Shown: positions 21,201 through 33,230, numbered from the stretch's first letter. The stretch: 64,000 nucleotides of DNA from Aedes albopictus (GCF_035046485.1 NC_085136.1:220228853-220292852); one strand, 5' to 3'. Numbers and translations: made by a program. Notes: generated from the sequence alone by a model not told the origin.

Positions 21201-21810
21201 CCCGCAGGATTTTCGTCTGGTATTCCACTAGCAGTTCATACTAGGACTGTTCCAGGAATTTCCCCTTGGGATTCTCGAGTGAATCCTTCTGGGATTCACC
21301 AAAGAGTTTCTTCTAGGATTCCTACTTTCTTGGATTTCCTTCTTCCGACATTCTTCTAATAGCTTCTTTTAGAAGTATTTCTGGAAAATGGAATTCCGGA
21401 AGGAACTGTTGGAGGGAAACCAGAATGAAGTTGCTGGGGTATTGTATCTAGGAAATCCTGTAGGAGCTTCATGAGGAATCTATAAACAAAAACTGTATGA
21501 GGAATTTCTCAAAATAATCCCTAATAAACTCCAGGAGAATTTCAGAATGCACTTCTAGAGGCATTCCAGAAGGATCTGTAGGTATTCCATACGGAACTCT
21601 TGAAGGAAACCAGAAAAGAGTTCTTGGATGAATCCTGGAAAAAGTTTCCAAAGGAATCCGCGAAGGAGTTCTTAAAAAATCCAGAAGCAATTCCTGACAG
21701 ATGCCCAAAAGAAATTCCCAGAGGAATCCCTGAAGAAGTTTCCGAAGGAATCCCGGAAGGAGTTTCTGATAGAATCCTAGGAGTAGTTCCTGGAGGAACC
21801 AATCGCTCCC
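21200..21810. repeat. Degenerate minisatellite, GGAATTCC/GGAATCC-based
   Basis: Imperfect repeats of about 12 and 24 bp around GGAATTCCTGAAG-type words run through this stretch, for example GAAGTTTCCGAAGGAATCCC. The quasi-periodicity opens ORFs on both strands (21469-21839) made of near-repeated peptides. These are by-products. A weaker stretch of the same kind lies at 45300-45600. Confidence 0.75.
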
Positions 21811-22027
21811 AAATTTTGCACAGTTGCTTTGGACACTAAAATGAATCGAAAAAGCTTTGTTCCGAAAAATCGATTTTGTTGACCTAGTCTAATCACTGTG
21901 GAAGTGATCAAATTCAGTTGAAATTTTCTCAAATGTTTTGAAAATACGTACCGGTGGGTCGCTGAATTCCAATACAATCAAAAGTGTGTCGCAAGCTGGA
22001 AAAAATTAAGAATCTTTGTACTAGAGT

Positions 22028-24600
22028 GTCAAGATAAAAAAAATCGTCCACAACATCAAACTTTTCACCACCTAGCACCACTTCATCACTACTACCACGG
22101 CCGGACCGACGTTGACCACCAGCAATCATGTACTTGATCTTTGTGGTGTTAATCGTTAGTCCAATCCTCGCAGTCTCCCTTTTAAAAGGTATGAACGCCT
22201 CTTCCACGGCCCGACGTTCGATCCCGATGATGTCGATATCATCCGCGAAGCCCAGGAGTATATGCGACCTCGTGGCAATGGTTCCGCTCCTTTGCACATC
22301 AGCTCTCCTTATCGATCCTTCCGGCGCTATGTTGAACAATAAGTTCGAAAGAGCAACGCTCTGCTTCAGCCCGTCAAAGGTTACGAACGATGACGATATT
22401 TCAACCGCAACCCGAACACTTGATTTCGAACCGTCAAGCGTCGCACGAATCAGTCTAATCAGCTTCGCCGGAAAACCATGTTCAATCATTTCTCTTCACT
22501 GAATCGTACGCCGTCTTGAAATCAATAAACAGATGATGAGTCTGCAAGTTGTACTCCCGAAATTTATCGAGAATCTGCCGCAGGGTGAACATCTGATCCG
22601 TCGTTGATCGGCCCTCACGAAAACCCGCCTGGTATTCGCCGACGAAGGACTCCTCAATCGGCCTCAGCCCGTAAAACAGAATTCCGGACAAAATTTTGTT
22701 CGCTAATAGAGAAGTGTTATTCCTCTGTAATTCGCGCACTTCAGTTGATGCCCTTTTTGTATAGATGGCAAATGAGACCATCCAACAAACTAGCAGGCAG
22801 TTCTTCCTCTTCTCATATACCTATTCAATATAATACGGTGTAAGAGTAGATACTGCTGCTCACTACCGCGCTTGAGAAGCTCTACCGGGAGTTCGTCCTT
22901 TTCAGCAGCCTTATTGTTCTTCAGCTCTCTAATGGCTGTCTTGACCTCGTCTAGCGTTGGAGGTTCTACAGCTTGTCCGTCGTCGTCGATTCGAATTCTG
23001 TCTGTCGCTCTTCCAATCCCACCGTTCAACAACTCCTCGAAATGCTCTCTCCACCAGGCAGCCACCATTGTTTTGTCTGTCAGCAAGTTTCCTTCACGGT
23101 CGTTGCACTGTTGCACATGACGGGAGAAGACGCTGTTTTTCTCCGCACGCCATTGACAGTTTCGTAAAATCTCCGCATATCATGCTTTCTTGCGCCTGGC
23201 CTGAGCAATCACATTTTCCTCATGGTATTTTTTCTGTCTGCGGTGGATTCATTTCTCGGCTGGTCTCGCTTCCCAATGTCGCTCCCTGCTCTGCCGGGTT
23301 CCAGACACCAGCATCCGGCTTCTGGCGACATTCTTCTCATCCGTTACCCTCTGACACTCCTTGTCGAACCACCCGTTTCTAGGTCGTCTTTGAGCTGTGC
23401 CTATCATCTCCCGCGCTGCCGTACTCATTGCTCCGTGGATAGACTCCCACAGTGTTGAGATTATCGCTCTCGTTGATTTCACTTATCCGCTCGTCCAGCT
23501 TCTGGTGAAAGTCGTCTACCAGCACATGGTCGATTTGGTTGCAAACTTCGCCATTTGGGTGCCTCCAGGTGTGCTTGTGGGTATTCTCGTTTATCGGCTT
23601 CCACCTCAAGACTCGGTTCATCTGTTTGCCGATCACTATGAATCCGACCCCATGTTCTGCCTTATCGCTGCCGCTGTGGTAGATGTTATATTTGAATGAA
23701 GTGTTGGCGACGGGATCCACCGCCCTGAATTCACGTTCATCAGATTTGGGCCACCGCACTTCCTGAATAGCAGCAACACACACACCAACTTTCTGCAATT
23801 CACGAGCCAAAAGGCTTACTCGTCCAGGTTCATTTAAGGTCCTGACGTTCTAGGTACCTAGTTTCCAGTCGTAGTCCTTATTTCGTTGCCGGGTCGGTTT
23901 CCGAAAGTATCGTTCACATTTTCTTCTATTATCTTCATTTTTCGTGGTGGAGTAAGGCTTCGACAGGCTACCTTACCGGGGTCGCGCTGCCTACATCGCG
24001 TTGGTGGGGCTGCCACCTTAAGTGTAGTTGACGCGATACAGCGTTTCATAATCAGCCGCTGGATGGCAGAACACACGCAGTTTGAGCCGCACCTCGTTGG
24101 TGAACAGACGCTCGGGTCCTCCTCTCTCCTCTTCTTGGCGTAACGTCCTCACTGGGACAAAGCCTGCTTCTCAGCTTAGTGTTCTATGAGCACTTTCACA
24201 GTTATTAACTGAGAGCTTCCTCTGCCAATGACCATTTTGCATGCGTATATCGTGTGGCAGGCACGAAGATACTCTATGCCCAAGGAAGTCAAGGAAATTT
24301 CCTTTACGAAAAGATCCTGGACCGACCGGGAATCGAACCCGTTACCCTCAGCATGGTCATGCTGAATACCCGTGCGTTTACCGCCTCGGCTATGTGGGCC
24401 CTAACAACAACAGACGCTCGGGTCGTACCTCCTCAATCTAGCTGAAGTCAAAGGACAACAGTGCCCAGGCTGCACTACCAGCTAAGCACACAACTCTTAG
24501 TTGGCGGTCTTTTCATCGCTTGACCCGTGGAAGCATGAGGTAGGAACTTGTGAGGACCAGAGCTATGTTGGACGCTCTCCTTATCGACTCACCGTTTTGC
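22028..24600 (-). pseudogene. RTE-like LINE, broken, minus strand
   Basis: On the minus strand the order is a 5' region up to about 24600, an endonuclease remnant (23379-23810, VCVAAIQEVRWPKSDE and HGVGFIVIGKQMN), a linker (22790-23116) and RT pieces (22482-22781 with YQAGFREGRSTTDQMFTLRQ, and 21929-22489 with LLGFADDIDIIGIERRAVEE). FADD keeps both catalytic aspartates. Frames change at several places, and the C-terminal part after YLDTLV is missing, so the copy is 3'-truncated near 22028. The peptide style matches the RTE-like copies at 30138-33230. A SINE sits at 24119-24409. Confidence 0.75.
24104..24424 (-). mobile_element. Feilai-type SINE with 15-bp duplication, inside the LINE
   Basis: ACAGACGCTCGGGTC is at 24104-24118 and 24410-24424. 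The SINE between has the A-box-like TAGCCGAGGCGG (minus strand, near 24390), the B-box GGTTCGATTCC near 24335 and the AGGAGAGAGG tail near 24120. A short CTAACAACA lies between the SINE head and the right duplication. Confidence 0.88.
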
Positions 24601-27000
24601 AGCCCATTCTTCTGCATTTTTATATTAAAAAGAAAGCCGCTTGACCTTTCTTACCACTATATTGTTTGAATGCTGCCTTAGAGATGAATTTACGGTTTGA
24701 AATTTCTTCAATGAAGGCATCTTAATTGTGTAAACTTTATCCTACTTAGGTATCAATCAAAATCGTGAATTTACTTTTACTCAGTTAGACAGACGTATAT
24801 GTAGGTACTAAGGTGGGTTCACCATATCGAACAAATCATACTACAAAAAGGAACTTAGTTTCCATCCTTGTGCAAAATATTCGTCCGACGAACAAAAACA
24901 AACCCAGTCGAGCGACTTCATTATCGCCGTCACGTATCATCGTGGGCACTTAGGCATTCCATTTGAATTCATGCCATAATTTCACAAAACGTAAAATATC
25001 TTCCTTTGCACTCGACGGAGCTCAAACGCGAACCGTGTGATGCCCGTCGTGGTAATAGAATGCTGCCGGCCGTGCCCCATGGCAAGTGTGGTGGGTTGTT
25101 CGGGCAAATGCTGGCGACACCGCACCACCGTCAGCTACCGGGAGCCATAGGTTGAACGGTCGAGCCAGACATAAGCGTGTTCAGGACAGGACCGACCGCC
25201 TCGAGCTGGCCGTTTGAGCCTGGAGTTTATGTATAGTGGGTTGAAAACGAGGTTTTGCTCACATTGTCGATGCTTACAACTTTTGGGTTCGCGTTGTACC
25301 AAAAATAACTTTTGCAGGGTTGTTTTCTACATTCGTACACAGTTTCCATCTAATACACTGGCCCAGCCTCAGTCTCTTATCGTGAATACTGAGTTTGCAA
25401 AAAAGTTACGCTTGAGATGAAAAGAGCTCACCAATTCACCCGGTAAATGCATACCAATACGTCCGCTGGCAGTACGGATCGCACCCGTTGATCGAACTAT
25501 GCACGCCACTGATATCGTGTGTTATCCTTCCAGTGAGCCAACAATAAATGCAACCCGGGAACTTGTGTGACACAGTGACTCACTCAATGGAAGGCATCCT
25601 TTACAGTAGATGTTGCTCGCTATGCCTCCAATAGTCTGTAACACACGGGTCACGTACTTAAAAACGATGATGACAGACACACATATGACGTACGTATGCA
25701 GCGGGTAATGTGTGCGATGCTGCACTGTGCGACGCCATTCCGCGACATGCGGAACGTGTCTGATGGCTTTTATTTTTTATATGCATTTTCGGCCCCACAC
25801 GCCGACAGGAAGAGTTGCTCCAAGCAGTAGGGAATACCTGAATAAAATGCTCCGAACATACCCAGCAGTTTCGACGATTCTCTACTTTTTCTAGTCGGAA
25901 CACAATGAATAATTACGGTTTTGAACGATAGGGTAAAAAATATAATTTGGACATACACGGCGATGTATGCCTTGTTCCGGAGAGCTAATAAAAGTAGATA
26001 CTTCTCAATATCGATTATTGGATCAAATAGACCCTATTCTGATGACTTACGTTGAAAATACGCTTAACATTTAAGAATTTACTTCAAAGCTATCGAAAAT
26101 GTGATTTATTTCACTAAAACCCCTCAAATGCACAGGTATGCAAGACGACATACACTTCACAGTCACATACAATATTCACCTCAAAGTCGTTGAATTAATA
26201 ATTGTAAGAAATTTAAAAGCCTTATTGCATTGAAACATGTTCAATAAAGAAGCATTGGGCAGCGAATCTCTTAACATTCATCTAGAACGCTTGAAATAGG
26301 TGTTGTCCAAAATACATTACAAGTTTTCTACTGTAAATATATTTTGGTCATCTGACGAACTACATGGGGATGCAGTGCGATTGCATACTTGGAGGCGTAT
26401 TCTGTGGATCTGGCGATATTTCTTCGATTTTAACAAAAACTGTAATAGTTATCAAAACAGATGCCTGTTAAGCGGAGACACTTGATTATTTGTAAGAAAA
26501 TATTTGTTAATTTATGCTACTTCCATGATTTAGAAGTATTCATGGCTAAACATTGAGATAATTGCCCTGTCCAAATTATATATACCTGAGGGTGTCCAAA
26601 ACATATATTCGGTGTCCAAAATGCAATTCTTACAGGCGATCGGAAATTGCGATTTTCTCAGCTTAAAATGCTTTCGTTAAGGTTTTTGTCACCAGGAACG
26701 CAAAGCACAATCATATTATAAGCGTATTGGTAACTTTGCAAAATAATCAATTGCTCTCTAAGGAAGCTAGGGGACGATTTTTTCAACGTTGTCCTCAGCC
26801 TGTCCAAAATACATGAATTACCCTAGGACTATTTTAAAATGATTGATGATAAAAATGGTTTAAAGACAAATCGTTTACTGCCTAGATTCACTGAAGAAGC
26901 TGTAGAAGTAGAACATAATTCTGCCATACTTTTCAATGTTTGTTCAGAAAGGGAGCCATTCTTTTTATTTTCGCCAAGGGGGCGCTTTTTACCACGATTT
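24601..27000. other. Stretch with no recognised gene
   Basis: Contains a GC-richer patch at 25020-25215 and another near 25500-25800 with ORFs of 60-81 codons on both strands, none with recognisable motifs. TGTCCAAAATACAT-like words recur at 26310, 26590, 26615 and 26800 in the same orientation, perhaps an old repeat. The GC-rich patches could be host regulatory or exon sequence, but I cannot show it. Confidence 0.4.
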
Positions 27001-27007
27001 CCTCACT

Positions 27008-27289
27008 CTACCGCCAGTGGTTGAGCACGAATGTACGAAACGACAACCGAGCCACTACATATGGAGTCTGTTTATCTACACATTTACACCGTGCTGAACT
27101 TGAAAAGGATGAAGAGCTGATTCGCTTTTCTCGGAATGTTGTACCGGACTGGTTTAGAAGCCGAGCGCCGCCAGCGACAAAAAATCTGATCACGTTGCTG
27201 GTGGCGCCGTAGGTGAAGGACAACACAACCGGGCCAGGATATCTAAAGCCTAATTCGACAGCAGAAGTTCTGCTGGTATGCTGATTCAA
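27008..27289 (-). CDS. Hypothetical ORF, possible host exon
   Basis: A 93-codon minus frame with more even base use than its surroundings. It includes GFRYPGPVVLSFTYGAT, FFVAGGARLLNQSGTTFREK and a serine-rich run before CKCVDKQ. An acceptor-like GTCGAATTAG lies just before the codon for GFRYPG (near 27255), so the coding part may start there as an internal or last exon ending in a stop at 27008. I do not recognise the family. It could be noise; no donor or partner exon was identified. Confidence 0.25.
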   Translation of the reverse strand: MNQHTSRTSAVELGFRYPGPVVLSFTYGATSNVIRFFVAGGARLLNQSGTTFREKRISSSSFSSSARCKCVDKQTPYVVARLSFRTFVLNHWR

Positions 27290-27299
27290 TTAGTTTGCA

Positions 27300-27705
27300 T
27301 AAACGACAACTAGTTTCCGCGATAAAGTCGGCACTCAACGTACACTACGGCCACGTTTGAAAAAAAAAAAGATGAAAGTGTAAATGATTTCGATGCAAAC
27401 ATATCTAAATTTGAGACACTTCTGCATCAGACAGACCAATAAATCCACTTATTCTTTCCGTATTATGCCTTATTTGTCGGAAAAGAAGAACCCCCGGAAT
27501 CAAACGAAAAGGAAATATATTCTATAGTTGTACTAACGGTGTTGCTGCCATTCTGGATGAATTCATTGAAGGCCACCCTTTCAAAAAACGCTGATGTAAA
27601 CGATTCGAGAAAATTTTAGGATCATAACCCTTTAGCCGATTGCTGAACCGATTTCACCATGGTATCGGAATGGTAAGAACCAATACTCAGCGGTCGGTGG
27701 TTTAT
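27300..27705. other. Unassigned AT-rich stretch
   Basis: No ORF, tRNA-like box or repeat end was noticed. It ends where the Helentron-like copy begins. Confidence 0.4.
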
Positions 27706-29965
27706 ATTAAAAAACCCGGATTGATCCACCTAGTGGTGATAGTGCCTTTCTCGTCGAATATGTACTCATGACGTTTCCTTTGACGTGAGCTGAAATGTTC
27801 CTGAATCATGAGAATACTTTACTTAGAATTTTATCAGAGCCATCATTGAACTGACTTTAAACTTATTGATGGCACATATTCCGACGTTATGTTCAACGTA
27901 TAGGCAGAGCTGAAAAATATCAGACCTCTCAGTTGACAGCTTGACCTCCTTCACTAGCACTGGAGGCCGATCAACACCAAGACGATACAACTTTTTCACA
28001 AACACAGATACCTTAACGATTTTCGACAAAGTATTTTCTACACACTTCTACACACGCTATATTTTATTATCATTGGCTACAAGATGCATGTAAAATTTGA
28101 CAAAAACATGCAAGTAACTGAAATTTTTCATACTGAATCCCATTCAACTTTCAACCACATTAGAGTGCGTGAGAGATCAACCAGTCGCACAAACATTTTA
28201 CGCAGTCATTTTAGACGCGAAAGAGAATTGAAAAAGTTTGTTCGGAGTTATTACGATTAAATTTTAATTTTCCCATACAACGTTGACCCATCCTTCTGCA
28301 TTATTACACCTAAGGAATCTGAAATGGTGTGATTGGATGAGATCGTCTTAGTTTTGTCAAGATATCTATCGCTTGCTTTAATTTTTCTCACTTTTGAATT
28401 CCGACGAAGCACCCAACGCTAGTTTTGGAATACTACCGGTAGTTTCTTATGTGGTCTGAGACTATTTTCTTGCTTACCGTTCATCAGGTTATCGGAAAAT
28501 CCGCGATTTGGCGTGTCGCATGCATGGGTTTGGGTCGCTTTTATATTTGGCCACTTCCAGCGGAACACTCGGAACCGGTTTCGGAACACCATCGTTTGTC
28601 CCAAATATGGTCTGAAACTATTTTCTTGCTAACCGTTCATCATGCATGTGTTTGGTTCACTTAAATATTTGGCGGTGGAGCGGGCCTGGTTTGATGGTTA
28701 GAACACAAGACAATCATGCCAAGGGCCTGGGATCGAATCCCACTCCCGACATATTCACAAAACGTAGGTTCTTCCTTCGGAAGGGAAGGGAAGGGTCCCG
28801 AGATGAACTAGCTTCGAGTTAAAAATCTCGTTAATAAAGACAAAAAAAAATATTTTGCCACTTCCGGTGGGAACCCGGAACCGGTTCCGGAATACCACCG
28901 GTTGTTTCAAATATGGCCTAGAACTATTTTTTACTAACCATTCATCAGGTCGCCTAAGGAGCCGCGATTTAAAGTGTCGCATGCATGGGTTCGGTTCACT
29001 TTTATATTTGGCCACATCTGGCGGGACATACGGAACAGGTTCCGGAACACTACCGGTAGAATCTTAGGTTGTCTGAGACTATTTTCTTGCTTATCATTCA
29101 TCAAGTTATTGAAAAAGTCGCAACTTGATGTGTCGCATGCCTGGATTTGCTTCAATGTTATATTTGGTCATTTCCGGCGGGACCTCCGGAACCGGTTTTG
29201 GAACACCGGTAGTTTCTTATGTGATCTGAGACCATTTTCTTGCTAACCGTTCATCAGGTTATCGCAAAGGGCGCGATTTGACGTGTCGCTTGCATGGGTT
29301 TGTTTAATTTTTATATTTGTCCACTTCCAGCGGGACGCCCGGATCTGGTTCAGGAACACTACCGGTTCAGATATGATCTGAGACTGTTTTCATGTTAACC
29401 GTTCATCAGGTTATTGAAAAAGCTGCGATTTGATGAGTCGCATGTATGGGTTTGGTTCACTTTTATATTTGGCCACTTCTGTTGGGACCTTCGGAACCGG
29501 TTCCGGAACATTACCGGTTCAGATATGGTCTGAGACTATTTTCTTGCTTACAGTTCATCAAGTTATCGAAAATGCCGTGGTTTGATGTGTCGCATGCGTG
29601 GGTTTGTTGCATTTTCATATCTAGCCCCTTCCTGGGGTACCGATCCGGAACGCCTAAATGGCCATAATTCCGGAACGGCTGGACCGATCCGAACCATTTT
29701 CAATAGCAAACAATGGGACCAGATTCCGCGTCGAATGAACCGTCGGTCATTAAAATCGGTTGAGATTTACTGCCGAAAAGTGACGTGAGTTCGTTTGTAC
29801 ACATACACACACACATACACACACACATACACACACAGACATCACCTCAATTCGTCGAGCTGAGTTGATCGGTATATGTGACTCGAATCTCCGGGCCTCC
29901 TATCAAAAAGTCATTTTTGGAGTGAACATATAGCCTTTCCAGTACACTTAGTGTACGAGAAAGGC
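27706..29965 (+). mobile_element. Helentron-like non-autonomous element, complete 2.26-kb copy
   Basis: The left end AAAACCCGGATTGATCCACC is followed by TGCCTTTCTCGT near 27743. The right end has GTACACTTAGTGTAC and GAGAAAGGC ending at 29965. Diverged 152-bp-type units fill 28430-29600, then the conserved segment (29610-29790) and a CA microsatellite. A SINE interrupts one unit at 28671-28847. There is no coding capacity. Confidence 0.75.
28663..28855 (+). mobile_element. Short tRNA-like SINE with A tail
   Basis: AAATATTT at 28663-28670 recurs at 28848-28855 and is followed on both sides by TTG-type sequence of the interrupted tandem unit. The SINE has an A-box-like TGGTTTGATGGTTAGAACA, a B-box GGGATCGAATCCC, and ends TCTCGTTAATAAAGACAAAA. 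The tail resembles the LINE 3' end seen at 33018-33070 (CTAATAAAGACAAATC), suggesting a LINE-SINE pair sharing a 3' end. It is not a functional tRNA. Confidence 0.75.
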
Positions 29966-30124
29966 AAAAAATGGATGTATATTTATTTCTACCGAGTGCG
30001 AAGATCTCAGCAGTGCCAGTATCACAGAGAAGCAAGAAATGATAATCCATCAAATTTGAATGTATTTACCATATAAGGAAAACATGAATATGATTCAAGA
30101 AACGGTTTACGACAAGGAGCATTA
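29966..30124. other. Short host segment left of the LINE insertion
   Basis: Continuous with 31588 onward once the LINE at 30138-31574 and one target copy are removed. No feature is seen within it. Confidence 0.5.
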
Positions 30125-31587
30125 ATTAAACAAGTTACTTACCTTACCGGTCAGGCTAAGACCTGAGTGGCCTCTGCTGTACATAGTAGCCGTCTTCATA
30201 CTGCTCTGTCCATGGCTTTGTGTCTCCAGTTTCGCATTCTGCGTAGATCTTCCTCCACCTGATTGACCCATCTAGCTCGCTGCGCACCACGTCTTCTTGT
30301 ACCAGTCGGATGACTCTCGAGAACCATTTTAGTCAGGTTGCTATTCGACATCCTGATGAAGTGATCCACCCACCGAAGCCTCCCGATTTTCGCGGTGTGT
30401 ACGATGGTTGGTTCCCTCAGCAGCTGGTGGTTCATTCGTCTTCTCCAAGTCCCATCTTCCATCTGCACTCTGCCATAGATGGTACGCAACACTTTCGGTT
30501 CGAAAACTCCAAGGGCTTGTTGGTCCTCTACAAGTAGAGTCCATGTTTCGTGCTCATACAGGACTACCGGTCTAATCAGCGTTTTCTAGATAGTTAACTT
30601 CATGTTACGGGAAACTTTAGTCGATCGTAGAGTTCTGCGGAGTCCAAACCTAGCCACACGATCGCATATGCTGTTAAATAGGATGTACACGCGGTTAAAT
30701 GGAAGCATGTACGCATATGGCCTCCACTTTAGCATCATATTCTTCATAATATACGACTGCGTGTTGGCTGGGAAGTAAGCTCGATTTCCTGCCACAATGC
30801 GCCTCTGAAACTCTCTGCTGGTGTCGTTGTCGGCGGTCACCAGTGAGCCTCGATTTCATCACCGTCGATAAAATTTCGTGGTGGGGGGCGCGATGATTCC
30901 TCCTTGGAGCCCTTTGCCATCATGTACTTTGTCTTCGACACATTAATGACTAATCCAATTCGCCTGGCTTCACTCTTTAGTCGGATGTACGTTTCCGCCA
31001 TCGTCTCAAATTTACGAGCAATAATATCAATATCATCAGCGAAACCAAGTAGCTGAACGGACTTCGTGAAAATCGGTCCACTCGTGTTTATCCCCGCTCT
31101 CCTAATTACACCCTCTAAAGTAATGTTGAACAGCAAGAACGAAAGACCATTACCTTACCGTAACCCTCTGCGAGATTCGAAGGGATTCGAAAGTTTCTCT
31201 GATACTCAAACTACGCACATCACTCGATCCATCGTCGCCTTGATCAATCGTATCAGTTTATCCGGGAATCCGTATTTGTGCATAATCTGCCATAGCTGTT
31301 CTCGATCGATTCTATCATACGCCGATTTGAAATCGATGAACAAATGATGTGTGGGCACGTTGTATTCGCGGCATTTCTGCAACACCTGGCGGATGGCGAA
31401 CATCTGGTCCGTTGTAGCGCGTTCACCCATAAATCCAGCCTGATATTGCCACATGAACTTCTTGCAATCGGTGATAGACGGCGGCATAAAATTCGAGAGA
31501 GTATCTTGTAGGCAGCGCTCAGTAGTGTGATCGCGCGGTAGTTCCCGCAATCCAACTTGTCGCCCTCGATGTCGATTAAACAAGTTA
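30125..31587 (-). pseudogene. 5'-truncated RTE-like LINE with 13-bp duplication
   Basis: ATTAAACAAGTTA occurs at 30125-30137 and 31575-31587, so the LINE is 30138-31574. Minus-strand frames give an RT (31206-31583, YDRIDREQLWQIMHKYGFPD; 30837-31136, VQLLGFADDIDIIARKFE), then a C-terminal part (30586-30840 and 30196-30492, RLRWVDHFIRMSNSNLTKM). The 3' end is GTAAGGTAAG-like. Frame breaks near 31150, 30840 and 30500 make it inactive. The clean duplication shows target-primed insertion of a 5'-truncated copy. Confidence 0.85.
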
Positions 31588-31899
31588 GAGATGGAAAATT
31601 CGAAGTTGCGACAACAGAACGGATTTCTCCTACGAAAAGTAGCGGTTGTCGAGCTTACGACAGTTTATATCGTTTCACATCATCGGTATATCATCAGGAA
31701 TAGTATATGAGGCAGTAAGAATTAACTTAAGTGGGAACAAACCTCCATCCTCTAAAATAATCATCATCATCATCAAAATTGAGGATAAGAAGTCACCGCT
31801 AATTTCAAAAGCTTGCGATGGCCCAAATACATATATTGTCACAATCAGTGCTAAAAATGTCATTTTGACATTTCTAAATTCAACCACATCCAGCTCATT
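31588..31899. other. Host segment between two opposite LINE copies
   Basis: About 310 bp with a short minus ORF (31675-31887). It is bounded left by the duplication of the minus-strand LINE and right by the 5'-truncated start of the plus-strand LINE near 31900. No repeats are recognised in it. Confidence 0.5.
31675..31887 (-). CDS. Hypothetical small ORF with signal-peptide-like start (70 aa)
   Basis: The frame has MVEFRNVKMTFLALIVTIYV followed by FGPSQAFEIS. If translation starts at the internal Met at residue 9, a short hydrophobic core ends in a small-residue site (PSQA), as in secreted insect peptides. A run of four Met and an ILEDGG segment follow, then a stop. There is no cysteine pattern. 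It lies in the only non-repeat sequence here and could be an exon or simply chance in AT-rich DNA. Confidence 0.25.
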   Translation of the reverse strand: MVEFRNVKMTFLALIVTIYVFGPSQAFEISGDFLSSILMMMMIILEDGGLFPLKLILTASYTIPDDIPMM

Positions 31900-33230
31900 G
31901 TAGAAGCTCAGCCTGAGAATGTGGTATATGAAAAACTTGTGAGGCTAGACGAGCTCTACAAGAAAGTCTACAAGTAGTACATCGGCTACAGCACTAGGCT
32001 TCGCGACTCCGAATCACAGAAACGACTGGTACGACGGCGAATGTGAACAGTTGGAAAACGAGAAGAATGCAGCACCGCTAATCCGAGAATCCTGCAACAC
32101 CGTACGAGAGCGAACATTATAGACAGGCGCGGAACAGGAAGCACTCAGTCTTCCGGATGAAGAAGCGCCAGCAAGAAGAACGAGATCGCGAAGCGATGGA
32201 AGAACTGTACCGCGCTAGGGACACACGAAATTTCTACGAGAAGCTGAACCGCTCGCGCAGAGGCTTTGTGCCACAAGCCGACATGTGCCGAGATAATCAC
32301 GGGGATATTCTCACGAGCGAGCGTAAGGTGGTTGAGAAGTGGCGGCAGCATTACGATGAGTACCTCAATGGCGACGTTGCAAGTACCGAAGGTGGCGTGG
32401 CTACAGATCTAGGAGTATGTGCACAGCACGGCCCCTGACCTCCAAGAGATTGAAGAGAAGGTTGCCTGGTTGAAAAACAACAAAGCCGCTGGAGCAGATC
32501 TACTACCAAGCGAGCTTCTAAAATACGGCGGAGAAGCACTACTGAGAGCACTACACTGGGACATTACCAAGATTTGTGAGGAGGATGTATTACCGGAGGA
32601 ATGGATGGAAGGTATCGTGTGTCCCATCTACAAAAAGGGCGACAAGTTGGATTGCGGGAACTACCGCGCGATCACACTACTGAGCGCTGCCTACAAGATA
32701 CTCTCTCAAATTTTATGCCGCCGTCTATCACCGATTGCAGGAGAGCTCGTGGGGCAATATCAGGCTGGATATATGGGCGAACGCGCTACAACGGACCAGA
32801 TGTTCGCCATCCGCCAGGTGTTGCAGAAATGCCGCGAATACAACGTGCCCACACATCACTTGTTCATCGATTTCAAATCGGCGTATGATACAATCGATCG
32901 AGAGCAGCTATGGCAGATTATGCACGAATACGGATTCCCGGATAAACTGATACAATTGATCAAGGCGACGATGGATCGAGTGATGTGCGTAGTTCGAGTA
33001 TCATGATGGTCTTTCGTGATTTGATTTGTCTTTATTAGAGAGACTTTCAGCCCTTGGCTGGTTCGTCTCTATGGTCTTTCGTACTTTAGAGGGTGTAATT
33101 AGGAGAGCGGGGATAAACACGAGTGGACCGATTTTCACGAAGTCGGTTCAGCTGCTTGGTTTCGCTGATGATATTGATATTATTGCTCGTAAATTTGAGA
33201 CGATGGTGGAAACGTCTGGCATCTGGCTGT
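31900..33230 (+). pseudogene. RTE-like LINE, plus-strand copy, truncated and rearranged
   Basis: Frames 32157-32438 (RARDTRNFYEKLNRSRRGF) and 32419-33006 (KKGDKLDCGNYRAITLLSAA and YQAGYMGERATTDQMFAIRQ) carry the linker and RT up to VMCVVRV. After a 53-bp insert, the sequence resumes at 33083 with LEGVIRRAGINTSG and GFADDIDIIARKFETM, then ends near 33230 in unrelated sequence. Over 32640-33000 it is nearly identical, inverted, to 31210-31560. A deletion near 33003 and the frame break near 32430 inactivate it. Confidence 0.8.
33006..33082 (-). mobile_element. 53-bp LINE 3'-end insertion with 12-bp duplication
   Basis: ATGGTCTTTCGT is present at 33006-33017 and 33071-33082. The 53 bp between them read, on the minus strand, as a LINE or SINE 3' end: CCAAGGGCTGAAAGTCTCTC followed by TAATAAAGACAAATC. 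This is an extreme 5' truncation. Confidence 0.75.

Noticed and set aside
21469..21839. Overlapping ORFs with repeated Pro/Glu or Ser/Phe peptides
   Set aside because: They are by-products of a degenerate GGAATTCC-type minisatellite, open on both strands.
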